The notes under the pieces are model-generated. The model did no database searches and had not been told where the DNA came from. It saw only the letters and a list, made by a program, of their open reading frames with translations. The translations under genes were made by a program, and so were the position numbers. This document shows positions 8,273 through 16,910 of a stretch of DNA of 64,000 nt, in pieces; within the stretch, counting starts at the first letter, position 1; the number at the start of each line of letters is the position of its first letter. Origin of the DNA: G963665925 sp963676345 (lineage in GTDB: Bacteria; Bacillota; Clostridia; Peptostreptococcales; Acidaminobacteraceae); the NCBI GenBank assembly GCA_963676345.2, contig CAXXTS010000005.1:620001-684000 (forward strand). Reading direction: 5' to 3'.

Positions 8273-10432
8273 ATGAAAAAGGCACTTATTATAGCAGAAA
8301 AACCCTCCGTGGGTAGAGACATTGCACGGGTACTGGGATGTAAAAATCACAATCATGCCTATATTGAAGGCGACAAATATATTGTAACTTGGGCGCTGGG
8401 CCACCTCGTCACACTGGCTGATCCAGATGCATATGACAAGCGGTATGCCACTTGGCGTCTAGAAGATCTTCCTATACTCCCAGACAAAATGAAACTTATT
8501 GTTATGAAGGGCGCAGGCAAGCAGTTTGGTGTCATAAAAAAAATGATTCATCGTGGTGACGTAGGCTCTGTTGTAATTGCGACAGATGCAGGTCGTGAAG
8601 GCGAGCTTGTAGCGAGATGGATACTCTATAAAGCACATAACAAATTGCCGCTTAAGCGTTTGTGGATTTCATCTGTTACAGACAAAGCCATTCGAGAGGG
8701 TTTTAGAAACCTGAAGGATGCTAGACAGTATGAGAATTTATTTCGAGCTGCTGAGGCCAGAGCTGAGGCGGACTGGATCGTTGGCATTAATGCATCAAGG
8801 GCGCTGACAACAAAGTACAATGCTCAGTTATCGTGTGGTCGCGTTCAAACGCCTACACTTGCAATGGTGGCAAGTCGAGATGCACTCATTCGCAATTTCA
8901 AACCGCAATCGTATTACGAAGTGGACGCAGTAACAGGTAAAGGAAACTTGTCATGGGTAAGTGAAAAGGGGCAAACTCGGATTTTTTCAAAGGACAAAGC
9001 CGACGGACTTATTAAGAAACTGACAGGGGAGCGCTTGAAAGTCACATCAGTAAAACGTGCAGAGAAGAAAAAGCATGCACCTGAACTTTATGATTTGACC
9101 ACACTCCAGCAAGAGGCCTATAAACACTACGGTTACTCGGCTAAAAAGACCCTTTCCATTATGCAACGGCTCTACGAGCAGCATAAGGTGCTGACATACC
9201 CTAGAACGGATTCAAGGTATTTAACATCAGACATGGCGAATACGCTCGAAGAACGTGTTCGGGCATGCGGAGTCGGGGAACACAGACCGGCCGCTTTTAA
9301 GTTGCTAAAAGCGGGGATAAAGCCATCGAGTCGATTTATTAATGATCAAAAGGTTTCAGACCACCATGCGATTGTGCCGACTGAAGAGTCGCCTATACCT
9401 GGAAATCTGGACACGGAGGAAAATAGAATCTACGAAATGGTTGTACGTAGATTTTTAGCGGTATTTATGCCGCCTTACGCGTATTCACAGGTTACTGTAC
9501 ATGCTGAAGCTGCTGGTGAAGTGTTTACTGCCAAGGGTTCAGTTGCGCTGCAGCAGGGGTGGAAAAGTCTTTATAAAAATGAGCTATCCGATCAGAATCA
9601 ATCGGTTCTGGAAGACTTTGCTCAAGGCGAAACCTTGGCAGTCAAAGCCTACCGCGTTAAGGCGGGGAAAACAAGTCCACCGCCTCTGTTTAATGAAGGG
9701 ACGCTGCTGAAGGCTATGGAAAATCCGAGTAAGTACTTAGAGCATAAGGAAGATAAATACTCGAAAATTTTAGGTCAAACAGGCGGCATTGGAACGGTTG
9801 CGACACGCGCTGACATCATTGAAAAATTGTATAACAGCTTTCTAATAGAATCTACACCTGATGGAATGCGGCCTACATCAAAAGGAAAGCAGCTTCTGGG
9901 TCTTGTACCTGAAGACTTAAAGTCACCAGACCTAACGGCACAGTGGGAGCTCAGACTTGACGCCATATCTAAAGGTAAAGAGCAGAAAGTGCAATTTTTA
10001 CATGAAATGCGTGGTTTTGCAAAGCGTGCTGTTAAGGAAATAGATACCAGTGCAAAATCCTATAAACATGATAATATGACACGCGAGAAATGTCCTGAAT
10101 GCGGGAAGTTTCTGCTAAAAGTTAAGGGCAAGCGCGGCGAAATGCTCGTTTGTCAAGACCGGGAGTGTGGATATAGAAAAACAATTGCACGGGTTACAAA
10201 CGCACGTTGCCCAAATTGTCATAAGAAAATGAAGATGGTAGGGCAGGGCGATGGAAAAACATTTGTTTGCCGATGTGGGTATAAGGAACGCTTAACGGCC
10301 TTCAATAAACGCAAACAGAAAGAAGGCAACAAAGGATCGTTTAAAGATGTACATAAATATATGAAGGAAACAAAAAGCGATGAACCGTTTAATGCAGCTA
10401 TGGCAGATAAATTAAAGGATTTGTTTAAATAA
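8273..10432 (+). CDS. topB: DNA topoisomerase III
   Basis: A type IA topoisomerase (719 residues) that passes single strands to decatenate and resolve recombination or replication intermediates. The N-terminal Toprim domain shows IIAEKPSVGRDIARVLG and the acidic DAGREGELVARWI near residue 104. The catalytic Tyr is in LTYPRTDSRYL near residue 307. A hinge/gate region with GGIGTVATRADIIEKL follows. The C-terminus carries two zinc-ribbon-like Cys clusters (CPECGKF...CQDRECGY and CPNCHKK...CRCGY), as in Bacillus and clostridial TopB but with a short basic tail. The length matches the family. The start has AAAGGCAG 7 nt upstream. It is likely transcribed alone or with the upstream carrier gene. 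Confidence 0.95.
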   Translation: MKKALIIAEKPSVGRDIARVLGCKNHNHAYIEGDKYIVTWALGHLVTLADPDAYDKRYATWRLEDLPILPDKMKLIVMKGAGKQFGVIKKMIHRGDVGSVVIATDAGREGELVARWILYKAHNKLPLKRLWISSVTDKAIREGFRNLKDARQYENLFRAAEARAEADWIVGINASRALTTKYNAQLSCGRVQTPTLAMVASRDALIRNFKPQSYYEVDAVTGKGNLSWVSEKGQTRIFSKDKADGLIKKLTGERLKVTSVKRAEKKKHAPELYDLTTLQQEAYKHYGYSAKKTLSIMQRLYEQHKVLTYPRTDSRYLTSDMANTLEERVRACGVGEHRPAAFKLLKAGIKPSSRFINDQKVSDHHAIVPTEESPIPGNLDTEENRIYEMVVRRFLAVFMPPYAYSQVTVHAEAAGEVFTAKGSVALQQGWKSLYKNELSDQNQSVLEDFAQGETLAVKAYRVKAGKTSPPPLFNEGTLLKAMENPSKYLEHKEDKYSKILGQTGGIGTVATRADIIEKLYNSFLIESTPDGMRPTSKGKQLLGLVPEDLKSPDLTAQWELRLDAISKGKEQKVQFLHEMRGFAKRAVKEIDTSAKSYKHDNMTREKCPECGKFLLKVKGKRGEMLVCQDRECGYRKTIARVTNARCPNCHKKMKMVGQGDGKTFVCRCGYKERLTAFNKRKQKEGNKGSFKDVHKYMKETKSDEPFNAAMADKLKDLFK

Positions 10433-10509
10433 GTTTTAGGATGCCTTCGGTTATAAGGGATGTGCTATTCGATTACACCTAGGGATATGACTAAATTGGA
10501 GCGACCGTT

Positions 10510-12009
10510 ATGAAGCTAAGAACAAAATTGAATTTGATTGCAGTAATAACGACAGCATTCATGCTGATAGTTATTAGTTATAGCTTAAATCTCACGGTAA
10601 TGAAGAGTTATCAAGAAGTAGAGCGTGACATATTTGAACATGATATGACCACCTTTAGAGAGAATATTGTGGAGGAGTTGGTCCGACTTGAGGTTGCATT
10701 ATCAGACTGGTCCAAGTGGGATATTTCCTATGCCTTTATTCATAGTGGTGATTCTACCTTTATTGACGAGAACATTAGCAAGGGAGCATATCTTGACTTG
10801 TCTCTGGATTATATTATGATTTTCAATGCGGAAGATAATCCGCTTTATGCCCAGTATTACAATGAAGGCACAGATGCTTTAGAACCTGTAGAGGGTACGC
10901 TGATTCAAACCATAATGCAATACAAAGATCAGACCGGCATTTTAAGAATTGGCGAAGACCTGATTCTCTTTAGTTCTATGAGTATTACAGATAATGAAGG
11001 TCAGGCCCCCATGAAGGGGCAAATGGTCTTCGGATATACACTTGATGGCGACATGAAGGCGCGCATTGAACGGGAAAATGATTTGTCGCTATCTGTAGCG
11101 ATCAGTCGAGAATATGAAGAGCCCGAAGTGAAAAATCCTTATGGTGTATATCAGACAATCAGTACAGAAGGCCACTCAAGTACGGGTCATGTGCTGGTCA
11201 AGATACTCAATACAGATGAAGTGATTGATTTAAGTACTGAAATGGGATCCAGTATACAGACCTTGGGACGCACTTACATTAATAAGGGAATTATGAATTT
11301 ATTCATATTGCTAGGCATTTTTGCATTGATTATTCATTTTACAGTAGGGCGTCTGGTGGTTGACAGAATTATTGAGTTAAACAATCAAGTCAATGAAATC
11401 ACGAAAGTTAAGTCATCCTCAGAAAGGGTACGCGTAAGTGGTGTAGATGAACTTGGAGAACTCAGCGAGAATATCAACTTAATGCTTACTGAACTTGAAC
11501 AGATGCATATAGAAGTAGCCCATCACGCTTATTATGACTCTATGACGGGACTGCTAAACAGGCGTATGGGATTTGAAAAGTTAAGTGAAGCTATGAAAAA
11601 GGCTGATGTAAATGAACAAAGCTTAAGCATTGTTTATCTTGATCTGAATGACCTTAAAAAAACAAATGATCAGTACGGTCACAAAGAAGGTGACGCCCTT
11701 ATTAAAGACACGGTAAATGTCCTTGAAAAATCTATAAACAAGGTTAAGTACATAGTCAGAATGGGTGGGGACGAGTTTATGATTATCCTGCCTGGTGTGG
11801 GCGAATCCGAAACTGAAGAGGTTCTAAGAGGTGTACAAAAGCGGGTGGAAGAAGTCAATTCTCAAAGTAATAAGCCCTATAATATGAGTTTTAGCTATGG
11901 CATCGCAGAGTATGAAACCGGCCAGAACATTGACCATTATATTGAGCAGGCTGACGAAAAGATGTATCGAGCAAAAAAACAATATAGAGAAAAGTCGCGA
12001 CAGGCTTAA
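10510..12009 (+). CDS. CHASE4-HAMP-GGDEF diguanylate cyclase
   Basis: A 499-residue membrane-bound sensor that should make cyclic di-GMP from two GTP. Residues 8-30 form TM1; residues 35-255 form an extracytoplasmic CHASE4-type domain (LSDWSKWDISYAF and DYIMIFNAEDNPLY are typical); TM2 is at about 262-283; HAMP follows (VDRIIELNNQVNEI...VDELGELSENINLM); the GGDEF domain covers 345-495 with SMTGLLNRRMGF, VYLDLNDLKKTND and the intact active-site motif VRMGGDEF. The RxxD inhibitory site expected five residues before GGDEF is absent (NKVK), so product inhibition through the canonical I-site is not expected. Monocistronic, with a strong bidirectional terminator 8 bp after the stop codon. Confidence 0.92.
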   Translation: MKLRTKLNLIAVITTAFMLIVISYSLNLTVMKSYQEVERDIFEHDMTTFRENIVEELVRLEVALSDWSKWDISYAFIHSGDSTFIDENISKGAYLDLSLDYIMIFNAEDNPLYAQYYNEGTDALEPVEGTLIQTIMQYKDQTGILRIGEDLILFSSMSITDNEGQAPMKGQMVFGYTLDGDMKARIERENDLSLSVAISREYEEPEVKNPYGVYQTISTEGHSSTGHVLVKILNTDEVIDLSTEMGSSIQTLGRTYINKGIMNLFILLGIFALIIHFTVGRLVVDRIIELNNQVNEITKVKSSSERVRVSGVDELGELSENINLMLTELEQMHIEVAHHAYYDSMTGLLNRRMGFEKLSEAMKKADVNEQSLSIVYLDLNDLKKTNDQYGHKEGDALIKDTVNVLEKSINKVKYIVRMGGDEFMIILPGVGESETEEVLRGVQKRVEEVNSQSNKPYNMSFSYGIAEYETGQNIDHYIEQADEKMYRAKKQYREKSRQA

Positions 12010-12016
12010 CCTATTA

Positions 12017-12053
12017 AAAGCGCCCAGTTGAATCTAATTCAACTGGGCGCTTT
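12017..12053. terminator. Bidirectional terminator between convergent genes
   Basis: AAAGCGCCCAGTTGAAT (12017-12033) pairs perfectly with its complement (12037-12053) around a 3-nt loop. It separates the GGDEF gene from the minus-strand ABC-F gene. Confidence 0.9.
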
Positions 12054-12094
12054 ACGAGTCTGTTTATTCATAGATACATAGCAGCAAGCAATAA

Positions 12095-13651
12095 CTAAAC
12101 GATTTTTGTTGTCCAGTCTTCACAGTTCCATACATCTGTAACAATATCTGCGTAAAATTCAGGTTCGTGACAAACCAGAAGAATACTGCCTTTATAGGCC
12201 TTGAGTGCACGCTTTAGTTCTTCTTTTGCATCAACATCGAGGTGGTTTGTTGGCTCATCGAGAATCAAAACATTTGATTCCGTATTTATGAGTTTGCAAA
12301 GTCTAACCTTGGCTTGTTCACCACCACTGAGTACCAGTACTTTGGACTCTATGTGCTTGGTTGTCAGACCACACTTTGCAAGTGCAGCGCGGACTTCATA
12401 TTGGGTATATGCGGGGAAATCCTGCCATACTTCTTCAATACATGTGTTATAGTTCGCCTCTTTTATTTCCTGTTCAAAATAGCCAAGATCAAGAACCTCT
12501 CCGAGTCTAACACTTCCGCTTACTGGCTGAATTAAGCCCATCAGACTCTTAAGTAGGGTTGTTTTACCAAGTCCGTTTGCGCCGGAAAGTGCAATTTTCT
12601 GTCCGCGTTCCATACGCAGGTTGAGTGGTTTAGTAAGTGGTTCATCATAGCCAATGACAAGATTTTCGGTTTCAAAGATTAGCTTTCCTGAAGTCCGAGC
12701 TTCTTTAAAATTGAACTCTGGTTTTGGTTTTTCTCTTGCCAGTTCAATACGATCCATTTTATCCAGTTTCTTCTGTCTGGATTTCGCCATGTTACGAGTA
12801 GCAACCCGTGCCTTGTTTCGGGCAACGAAATCTTCAAGGTCAGCGATTTCCTGTTGCTGCTTTTTATAGGCTGCTTCTACTTGTTTTTTCTTCATTTCGT
12901 ATATACTCATGAAATTGTCATAGTCCCCCACATAGCGGTTAAGCTCTTGGTTCTCCATATGATAGATTAGGTTGATAACGCTATTTAAAAACGGAATATC
13001 ATGGGAAATGAGGATAAATGCATTTTCGTAGTCTTGTAAATAACGCTTTAACCATTCTATGTGCTGCTCGTCCAGATAGTTGGTCGGCTCATCCAGTAGC
13101 AGTATGTCCGGTTTTTCAAGGAGAAGTTTTGCCAGAAGGACTTTTGTTCGCTGACCGCCACTTAAGTCTTGAACTTCTTTGTCTAGGCCTATGTCAGCCA
13201 GCCCCAAACCTCTTGCGATCTCTTCAACTTTTGAATCAATAATGTAGAAGTCATTATTTGTAAGAATGTCTTGGATGGTCCCAACATCCTCCATAAGCTT
13301 ATCGAGCTCTTCAGGAGAGACTTCACCCATTTTCATATACATGTCATTTATTTCTGTTTCCATATCATATAGGTATTGGAAGGCAGTTTTTAGAATATCG
13401 CGGATTGATGCTCCTGATTCAAGTGCAGTATGCTGGTCCAGATAGCCAACACGGACACGTTTAGACCACTCAACGACTCCGTCGTCGGGCTCAAGTGCAC
13501 CTGTGATAATATTCATAAATGTTGATTTGCCCTCACCATTGGCTCCGATAAGGCCAATGTGTTCTCCCTTTAGAAGGCGAAAAGAAACGTTGTTAAAAAT
13601 GGCTCTATCACCAAATCCGTGGCTTAAATTTTTGACGTTTAGAATACTCAT
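12095..13651 (-). CDS. yfmM: ABC-F family ATPase (YfmM-like)
   Basis: A soluble twin-ATPase protein of 518 residues without membrane segments. Each half has Walker A (GANGEGKST near residue 37; GANGLGKTT near 349), signature (LSGGQRTKV; LSGGEQAKV) and Walker B (LLLDEPTNYLD; LILDEPTNHLD). The linker at about 245-310 is Lys/Arg-rich coiled coil, the part that ABC-F proteins insert toward the ribosomal peptidyl-transferase centre. Length and sequence closely match Bacillus subtilis YfmM, recalled from memory. ABC-F proteins act in translation, rescuing stalled ribosomes or protecting them from antibiotics; which applies here cannot be read from sequence. AAAGGAG precedes the start. Confidence 0.93.
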   Translation of the reverse strand: MSILNVKNLSHGFGDRAIFNNVSFRLLKGEHIGLIGANGEGKSTFMNIITGALEPDDGVVEWSKRVRVGYLDQHTALESGASIRDILKTAFQYLYDMETEINDMYMKMGEVSPEELDKLMEDVGTIQDILTNNDFYIIDSKVEEIARGLGLADIGLDKEVQDLSGGQRTKVLLAKLLLEKPDILLLDEPTNYLDEQHIEWLKRYLQDYENAFILISHDIPFLNSVINLIYHMENQELNRYVGDYDNFMSIYEMKKKQVEAAYKKQQQEIADLEDFVARNKARVATRNMAKSRQKKLDKMDRIELAREKPKPEFNFKEARTSGKLIFETENLVIGYDEPLTKPLNLRMERGQKIALSGANGLGKTTLLKSLMGLIQPVSGSVRLGEVLDLGYFEQEIKEANYNTCIEEVWQDFPAYTQYEVRAALAKCGLTTKHIESKVLVLSGGEQAKVRLCKLINTESNVLILDEPTNHLDVDAKEELKRALKAYKGSILLVCHEPEFYADIVTDVWNCEDWTTKIV

Positions 13652-13987
13652 TCATAAACTCCTTTTGTACTAATTGCTCTATTCTCAATGTAACTTTATC
13701 AGTCTCTATTTCATTTTGCAGTTGAATTAGAGGCTGATTAAAGCTGCTTTCATTCATTTTCAATGCGGAAGTTTGATTTATCAAAACCAAGCTGAAATTA
13801 ACTGGTATCAATAAACACACTTCATAAATTATATAAGGAGATGTCCTATAAGGCAAGGGGAGAAGTCTGAAGAATAGCATAGAATTTCTAAAAAAGCACA
13901 CAGACGTAAAAATAGGTCTTTGAGGACTCACGAAGAGAAGTCTCAAAGACCTATTTGATACAAGCTGCTTTTATGGTGAATTTAGAT
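13652..13987. other. Intergenic region upstream of the ABC-F gene
   Basis: About 336 bases between two minus-strand genes. It holds the terminator of the protease gene (13911-13955) and, nearer the ABC-F gene, AT-rich sequence likely to contain its promoter. No consensus promoter, riboswitch or small gene could be supported. Confidence 0.5.
13911..13955 (-). terminator. Terminator after the clostripain-family gene
   Basis: AATAGGTCTTTGAG (13911-13924) pairs with CTCAAAGACCTATT (13942-13955), extended inside by ACT/AGT. It lies 30 bp past the minus-strand stop codon. Confidence 0.8.
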
Positions 13988-15892
13988 CTACTCGCTATCC
14001 AGTTCAAAGAAATAGCTATCTGTAAACCAGTGATTAAATGCGAAGTCTGTAAGTCTGAAGTTAAACATATAGTCTTCAGCCGGAAGGTCTTCAAAGTACA
14101 AATCGGTGTACTCAGAAATGACAATTTCATTACCAGCCACATAATCCGAATCACCTGTGTAATAGTTATCCATCACATAAATAGGTTGGATGACTGCACC
14201 GGGTTCAAGCTGATATAAGTTTTTGTCAGGCATACCTGTTTCGGGATCAACCGTACGTCTAAGACCATAAATTTCATAACGGCTGAGATCCTCTCCGGCA
14301 AGCGAAAACTCAGTAATCCAAGAGAAAATAAGGTTCATTGGTTCTCCATTATAAAGGACTGGTGACTCGTAAAGAACGACGTCGTCATAGTCGTGGGTAA
14401 CGAACATCATAAGCGGTTCTGTATCTAGATAAGTCCACTGAAAGTTGAAATCATCAAAATAAGAGAAGTTTTCCTCATCAGGGGTGACTAAAAAGTCATA
14501 TCCAAGATACTGGGTATCATATGGTTTTTCCGTAGATAGCATTGGTGCAGTGTATATGTCTATGTATACATAGTAGACCTTCTCAAACCCATCCTGGGTA
14601 AGGGATAGTTCATAGTAAGGGTTTTCATCGGTTGGTTCATAAACCGTATACTCAATGGCTTCCTCTTTCTCGTAGGCTTCAACTGTTGATTTAAAGCCAC
14701 CTAGAAAATTGATATACACAGGTGAAAAAAGCGTCTTTTTATACATGTCAATATTTGCTGCATAATTTTCCCGGTCTCTGTAGGGGAAGTATATAGATAA
14801 TCCGCCTGTATTAAAAGAGTATGGTCCATCAATTTTATGTACAACAGCCTGGTTTACAGCACTGATAAGTGCTGATGCGTTCTCTTCTTGATTGAGCATA
14901 AGTGCACTGGCAAAATCATCTAAGTCAATGAGGTCGGTAAAGCCTTGTGTCTCAGTATTTCCGCCAAAGGATTTGGCTGCTAGAGCGGACCTCGCAAATT
15001 CATAAAAGAAGATATTGTCATATAGACGCTGGTCAGCTTCTACAATCAGGTTTTCGAGTGCCTCTACAACGGAATCAATTTTAGTTAAATCAATAACCGA
15101 TAGAGTGACTTCGCTTTCAGTGCCGTTTGTTTTGGCATGTGCCAAGTAAGTATCGGCAATGATTGTTCCAAGGTAGTCACCGGTTAAGTTTGGATTGGCA
15201 CTTAATGCAGTTAAAACCGATTGATAATCCCATCCGTGGCCAGGTTCGATTTCTTCAGAAGCGACTAAATACTTACCAAAAGCATCCAGTGTGTCAGCAA
15301 CTTCGATGCTGGCCATGAGACATGCATCAAATCCAATAAGTTCAAAGGTTACACCTGTTTGCTCCTTTGAAGTTGAAAATGCAGCAGCCAACTCCTCGAG
15401 GTGGAGACTATCGTAATCAGAGAGTTCATCAAGCCCGTAACCTTTTACAGGTCCACCCCCGTGATTCCATAATATAATTGCGTATTTATCAGCCGGATAA
15501 TTCTTCACACCCCAGTTCATAAAATCAGAAAGTGTCTTCTTGTATCCAAAATTTTGTCTTGGAAGGCTATCCATTTCGACAAATCCATTTTCTGTGAGTT
15601 CGAATCTCTGTGTCACTTCTGGATAGACGAAGTCATTGTCCCAAGCAGCAGTACCGCCGGTTTGAACAATGACGTTAACGCCACTGCCAACCTTGTATCC
15701 GTCAATCATTTCATTTAGATCTTGAGTTGCAGCACCAGAAAAGGTATGCGTGATAGGGTCATAGGTGCTTTCTAGGTCAGACCCGTTCAGGTAAATCATA
15801 AGGGTGTAATTATCTTGCCCCTCAGCAAATGAACTGCTTCCCAAAACAAGTACAAGCGTAAGCAGTAAAAAAATAATACGATTCTTTTTCAT
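13988..15892 (-). CDS. Exported clostripain-family (C11) cysteine peptidase
   Basis: A 634-residue protein with a cleavable signal peptide (MKKNRIIFLLLTLVLVLGSSSFAEG). The peptidase C11 domain spans about residues 28-330: TLMIYLNGSDLES, VNVIVQTGG, then the catalytic His in AIILWNHGGGPVKGYG near residue 144 and the catalytic Cys in ELIGFDACLMASIEVAD near residue 190. C11 peptidases cut after Arg or Lys in the known cases. The remaining roughly 300 residues form an acidic beta-rich domain seen in many clostridial C11 proteins and of unknown role. AGGGGGAAAG lies 5 nt before the start. It is alone in its transcription unit and divergent from accB. Confidence 0.92.
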   Translation of the reverse strand: MKKNRIIFLLLTLVLVLGSSSFAEGQDNYTLMIYLNGSDLESTYDPITHTFSGAATQDLNEMIDGYKVGSGVNVIVQTGGTAAWDNDFVYPEVTQRFELTENGFVEMDSLPRQNFGYKKTLSDFMNWGVKNYPADKYAIILWNHGGGPVKGYGLDELSDYDSLHLEELAAAFSTSKEQTGVTFELIGFDACLMASIEVADTLDAFGKYLVASEEIEPGHGWDYQSVLTALSANPNLTGDYLGTIIADTYLAHAKTNGTESEVTLSVIDLTKIDSVVEALENLIVEADQRLYDNIFFYEFARSALAAKSFGGNTETQGFTDLIDLDDFASALMLNQEENASALISAVNQAVVHKIDGPYSFNTGGLSIYFPYRDRENYAANIDMYKKTLFSPVYINFLGGFKSTVEAYEKEEAIEYTVYEPTDENPYYELSLTQDGFEKVYYVYIDIYTAPMLSTEKPYDTQYLGYDFLVTPDEENFSYFDDFNFQWTYLDTEPLMMFVTHDYDDVVLYESPVLYNGEPMNLIFSWITEFSLAGEDLSRYEIYGLRRTVDPETGMPDKNLYQLEPGAVIQPIYVMDNYYTGDSDYVAGNEIVISEYTDLYFEDLPAEDYMFNFRLTDFAFNHWFTDSYFFELDSE

Positions 15893-16139
15893 TCTTTCCC
15901 CCTAGGAATTTAATTTTTTCAAAGTAATATCATGATTACATTGTCTTAACATTATACAAGGTAAGGTAGGTGATGTACCAGATAGAAAAATATGTTATTC
16001 ATTCAAAATTTCTATAGTCGTTAAAATAATATCAATTGTGATATTCGAAGTAAAAATGTATGTGCTCAGTTTGTGTTGAAAAGTATATCAAACGGGGGAT
16101 GGGCATTAAATAAATAGACATTATAATTATGACCTAAAA

Positions 16140-16156
16140 ATAGCATCAGGTACTAA
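16140..16156. promoter_or_regulatory. Possible FapR-like operator
   Basis: ATAGCATCAGGTACTAA matches 12 of 17 positions of the FapR consensus as I remember it (TTAGTACCTGGTACTAA), with a perfect right half-site. It sits 6 bp upstream of the -35 box of the acc promoter. A weaker look-alike (GTACCAGATA) is near 15972. Suggestive only. Confidence 0.3.
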
Positions 16157-16162
16157 TATCTG

Positions 16163-16191
16163 TTGACAATACAATGAAAGTACAATAAAAT
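16163..16191 (+). promoter_or_regulatory. Sigma-A-type promoter of the acc operon
   Basis: TTGACA (16163-16168), 17-bp spacer, TAAAAT (16186-16191). The predicted transcript would start near 16198, leaving a leader of about 258 nt before accB. Confidence 0.75.
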
Positions 16192-16455
16192 TTATACATC
16201 GAACGTGAATAAAGGGCGCGTTTGGTGTTGAAGGCGGCGGGTGCGTCGCTTCTCTTTATATGATATATAGGCAGGTGTATGTGAGAATACCGTGCCCAAA
16301 TTGCTGATAAATCAATCAGCATATTTAAGAGTGTAAAGCTGGACTATACATATTTTTATAATAATGAGCGCTTCTATTTGTGAGAAAAAGTGCTTTTAAA
16401 GATAAGGCATATGATTAGTCCTATACGAAATCGTGTGAAAAAGGGGTCGTGAGAC

Positions 16456-16902
16456 ATGCAAATTAAAGAAATTAGAGAAATGATTCGTTTGGTATCACAG
16501 TCGGATCTATCTGTTTTTGAAATGGAGAATGACGGGTTTAGAATCCGTATGGAAAATAATACAGTGAAAACGGTTATGAAATCATCTGAGCAAGGTGCAG
16601 ATGTACAGCAGCTTACAGCCGCTTTAGTCCCAGCTGAAACTGTTGAAGTCCCTGCAGAAACATTTAAGGGAACACCCGTCAAGGCTCCGCTTGTAGGTGT
16701 TTTCTATGCATCACCATCACCAGATCAGGCAGCCTATGTCAAAGTGGGCGACATGGTAAAAAAAGGAGACGTTCTGTGCATTGTTGAAGCCATGAAGGTC
16801 ATGAATGAAATTACGGCTGAGATGGATGGTACAATTACTGCTGTTTTAGTAGAAAATGAGGCACTTGTAGAGTACGGACAAGATCTGTTTATGATTGGAT
16901 AG
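16456..16902 (+). CDS. accB: Biotin carboxyl carrier protein of acetyl-CoA carboxylase
   Basis: A 148-residue BCCP that carries carboxybiotin between AccC and the AccDA transferase in the first step of fatty acid synthesis. An N-terminal dimerising helix region (QIKEIREMIRLVSQSDLSVFEMEN) leads through a Pro/Ala/Glu-rich linker (residues 52-75) into the biotinyl domain. The biotin-accepting Lys is in EAMKVMNEI near residue 115; Val replaces the more usual Leu after Lys. The domain ends with VEYGQDLFMIG, as expected. First gene of accB-C-D-A, 8 bp before accC. AAAGGGGTCG lies upstream of the ATG. Confidence 0.96.
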   Translation: MQIKEIREMIRLVSQSDLSVFEMENDGFRIRMENNTVKTVMKSSEQGADVQQLTAALVPAETVEVPAETFKGTPVKAPLVGVFYASPSPDQAAYVKVGDMVKKGDVLCIVEAMKVMNEITAEMDGTITAVLVENEALVEYGQDLFMIG

Positions 16903-16910
16903 GTGATTGC

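Larger units (their letters stand above)
15893..16455. other. Long divergent intergenic region with the acc leader
   Basis: About 560 bases between the protease gene and accB. It contains the acc promoter (16163-16191), a possible FapR-like site (16140-16156), and a 5' leader of about 260 nt with one GC-rich imperfect hairpin (GAAGGCGGCG...CGTCGCTTC, 16230-16252). No open frame with a binding site and no known riboswitch class were recognised. Confidence 0.6.

Noticed and set aside
13608..13946. 112-residue minus-strand frame ahead of and overlapping the ABC-F gene
   Set aside because: Its last third looks mildly protein-like, but it has no ribosome binding site and overlaps a well-supported start.
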